Position numbers and translations under genes: made by a program. A model generated the notes under the pieces. The model was not told where the DNA came from and ran no database searches. It was given only the letters and a program-made list of their open reading frames with translations. Shown here one piece after another: positions 5,687 through 6,044 of a stretch of DNA of 6,044 nucleotides. Position 1 is the first letter of the stretch, and each line of letters begins with the position of its first letter. The stretch is from Planctomycetota bacterium (GTDB taxonomy: Bacteria > Planctomycetota > Brocadiia > SM23-32): assembly GCA_018334735.1 (NCBI GenBank), contig JAGXLK010000173.1, positions 1-6,044 of the forward strand. The letters are read 5' to 3'.

Positions 5687-6044
5687 ATGAGAAAGCTTTT
5701 CATTGCCGGTAACTGGAAGATGAACCTTGACCTCGAAACAAGCGTCGGCCTGGTCCAAGACCTCAAAGATCAGGTCGGAGGTTTCGATGATGTGACCCTT
5801 GCCGTCGGCCCACCGTTTGTTTATCTCAATGCCGTGGCCGATATCCTTGAAGGCACAAAAATCGGAGTCGCTGCACAGAACATGTATATCCAACCGGAAG
5901 GTGCTTATACCGGTGAGGTCAGCGGCCCAATGCTGCTTGATGTCGGTTGCGAATACGTAATACTGGGACACTCGGAACGAAGACATGTCTTCGGCGAACC
6001 GGACGAACTCATCAACCAAAAAGTGCAGAAAGCCTTCGAATACG
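5687..6044 (+). CDS. tpiA: Triosephosphate isomerase, partial (C-terminus outside window)
   Basis: Interconverts dihydroxyacetone phosphate and glyceraldehyde 3-phosphate in glycolysis and gluconeogenesis. The first 119 codons are visible of a protein usually near 250 residues; the frame is open at the right edge. Seen: AGNWKMN (7-13) with active-site Asn9 and Lys11, AAQNMY (62-67), GAYTGEVS (72-79), and GHSERR (94-99) with the electrophile His95. The catalytic Glu, near residue 165 in the family, lies beyond the window. The start is set by a strong Shine-Dalgarno and by the typical N-terminus (MRKLFIAGNWKMN). It follows pheA on the same strand and is probably in the same transcript; the two share no pathway step, so the pairing is more likely economy of expression than function. 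Confidence 0.97.
   Translation, partial: MRKLFIAGNWKMNLDLETSVGLVQDLKDQVGGFDDVTLAVGPPFVYLNAVADILEGTKIGVAAQNMYIQPEGAYTGEVSGPMLLDVGCEYVILGHSERRHVFGEPDELINQKVQKAFEY

Noticed and set aside
5146..5766. 206-codon minus-strand ORF antisense to the pheA end and tpiA start
   Set aside because: It spans two well-supported genes and their spacer, and its product has no recognisable domain.

Overview
The window holds two divergent gene groups separated by a 284-bp intergenic region (4262-4545). On the minus strand, read from about 4300 down to base 1 and beyond, are four genes: an LpxL/HtrB-type acyltransferase, a FabG-like ketoreductase, a CrtI/retinol-saturase-like FAD oxidoreductase, and a FabF-like ketoacyl-ACP synthase (KAS) cut by the left window edge. 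On the plus strand are pheA (fused chorismate mutase/prephenate dehydratase/ACT) and tpiA, which is cut by the right edge.

Minus-strand group: fabG, the oxidoreductase and the KAS are joined by 4-bp start/stop overlaps (GTGA and ATGA), so they are almost certainly one transcript with coupled translation. The acyltransferase lies upstream of them, across a 172-bp gap that holds a possible internal promoter or a doubtful 56-codon ORF. The set can condense and keto-reduce an ACP-bound chain, alter its double bonds with FAD, and transfer the finished acyl group to a membrane acceptor. This is the logic of the aryl-polyene/flexirubin and ladderane-type lipid clusters. No ACP, dehydratase, ligase or glycosyltransferase is visible; such partners would be expected past base 1. 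The cluster's product cannot be read from this window. Points of interest are an Asn-to-Asp change at the FabG catalytic Asn position and the double-bond-modifying flavoenzyme inside a type II fatty-acid-like operon.

Plus-strand group: pheA makes phenylpyruvate from chorismate, and tpiA follows 64 bp later behind a strong Shine-Dalgarno sequence. These are housekeeping genes and are probably co-transcribed. A TTGACA promoter candidate serves pheA, and a back-to-back candidate serves the acyltransferase.

Organism: roughly 50% GC, bacterial sigma70-like promoters, Shine-Dalgarno sites, and an LpxL-type acyltransferase point to a Gram-negative bacterium. The fused P-protein and the lipid genes would fit the PVC superphylum or a similar environmental lineage, but that is a low-confidence inference. 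No RNA genes, CRISPR arrays, insertion sequences or large repeats were seen.
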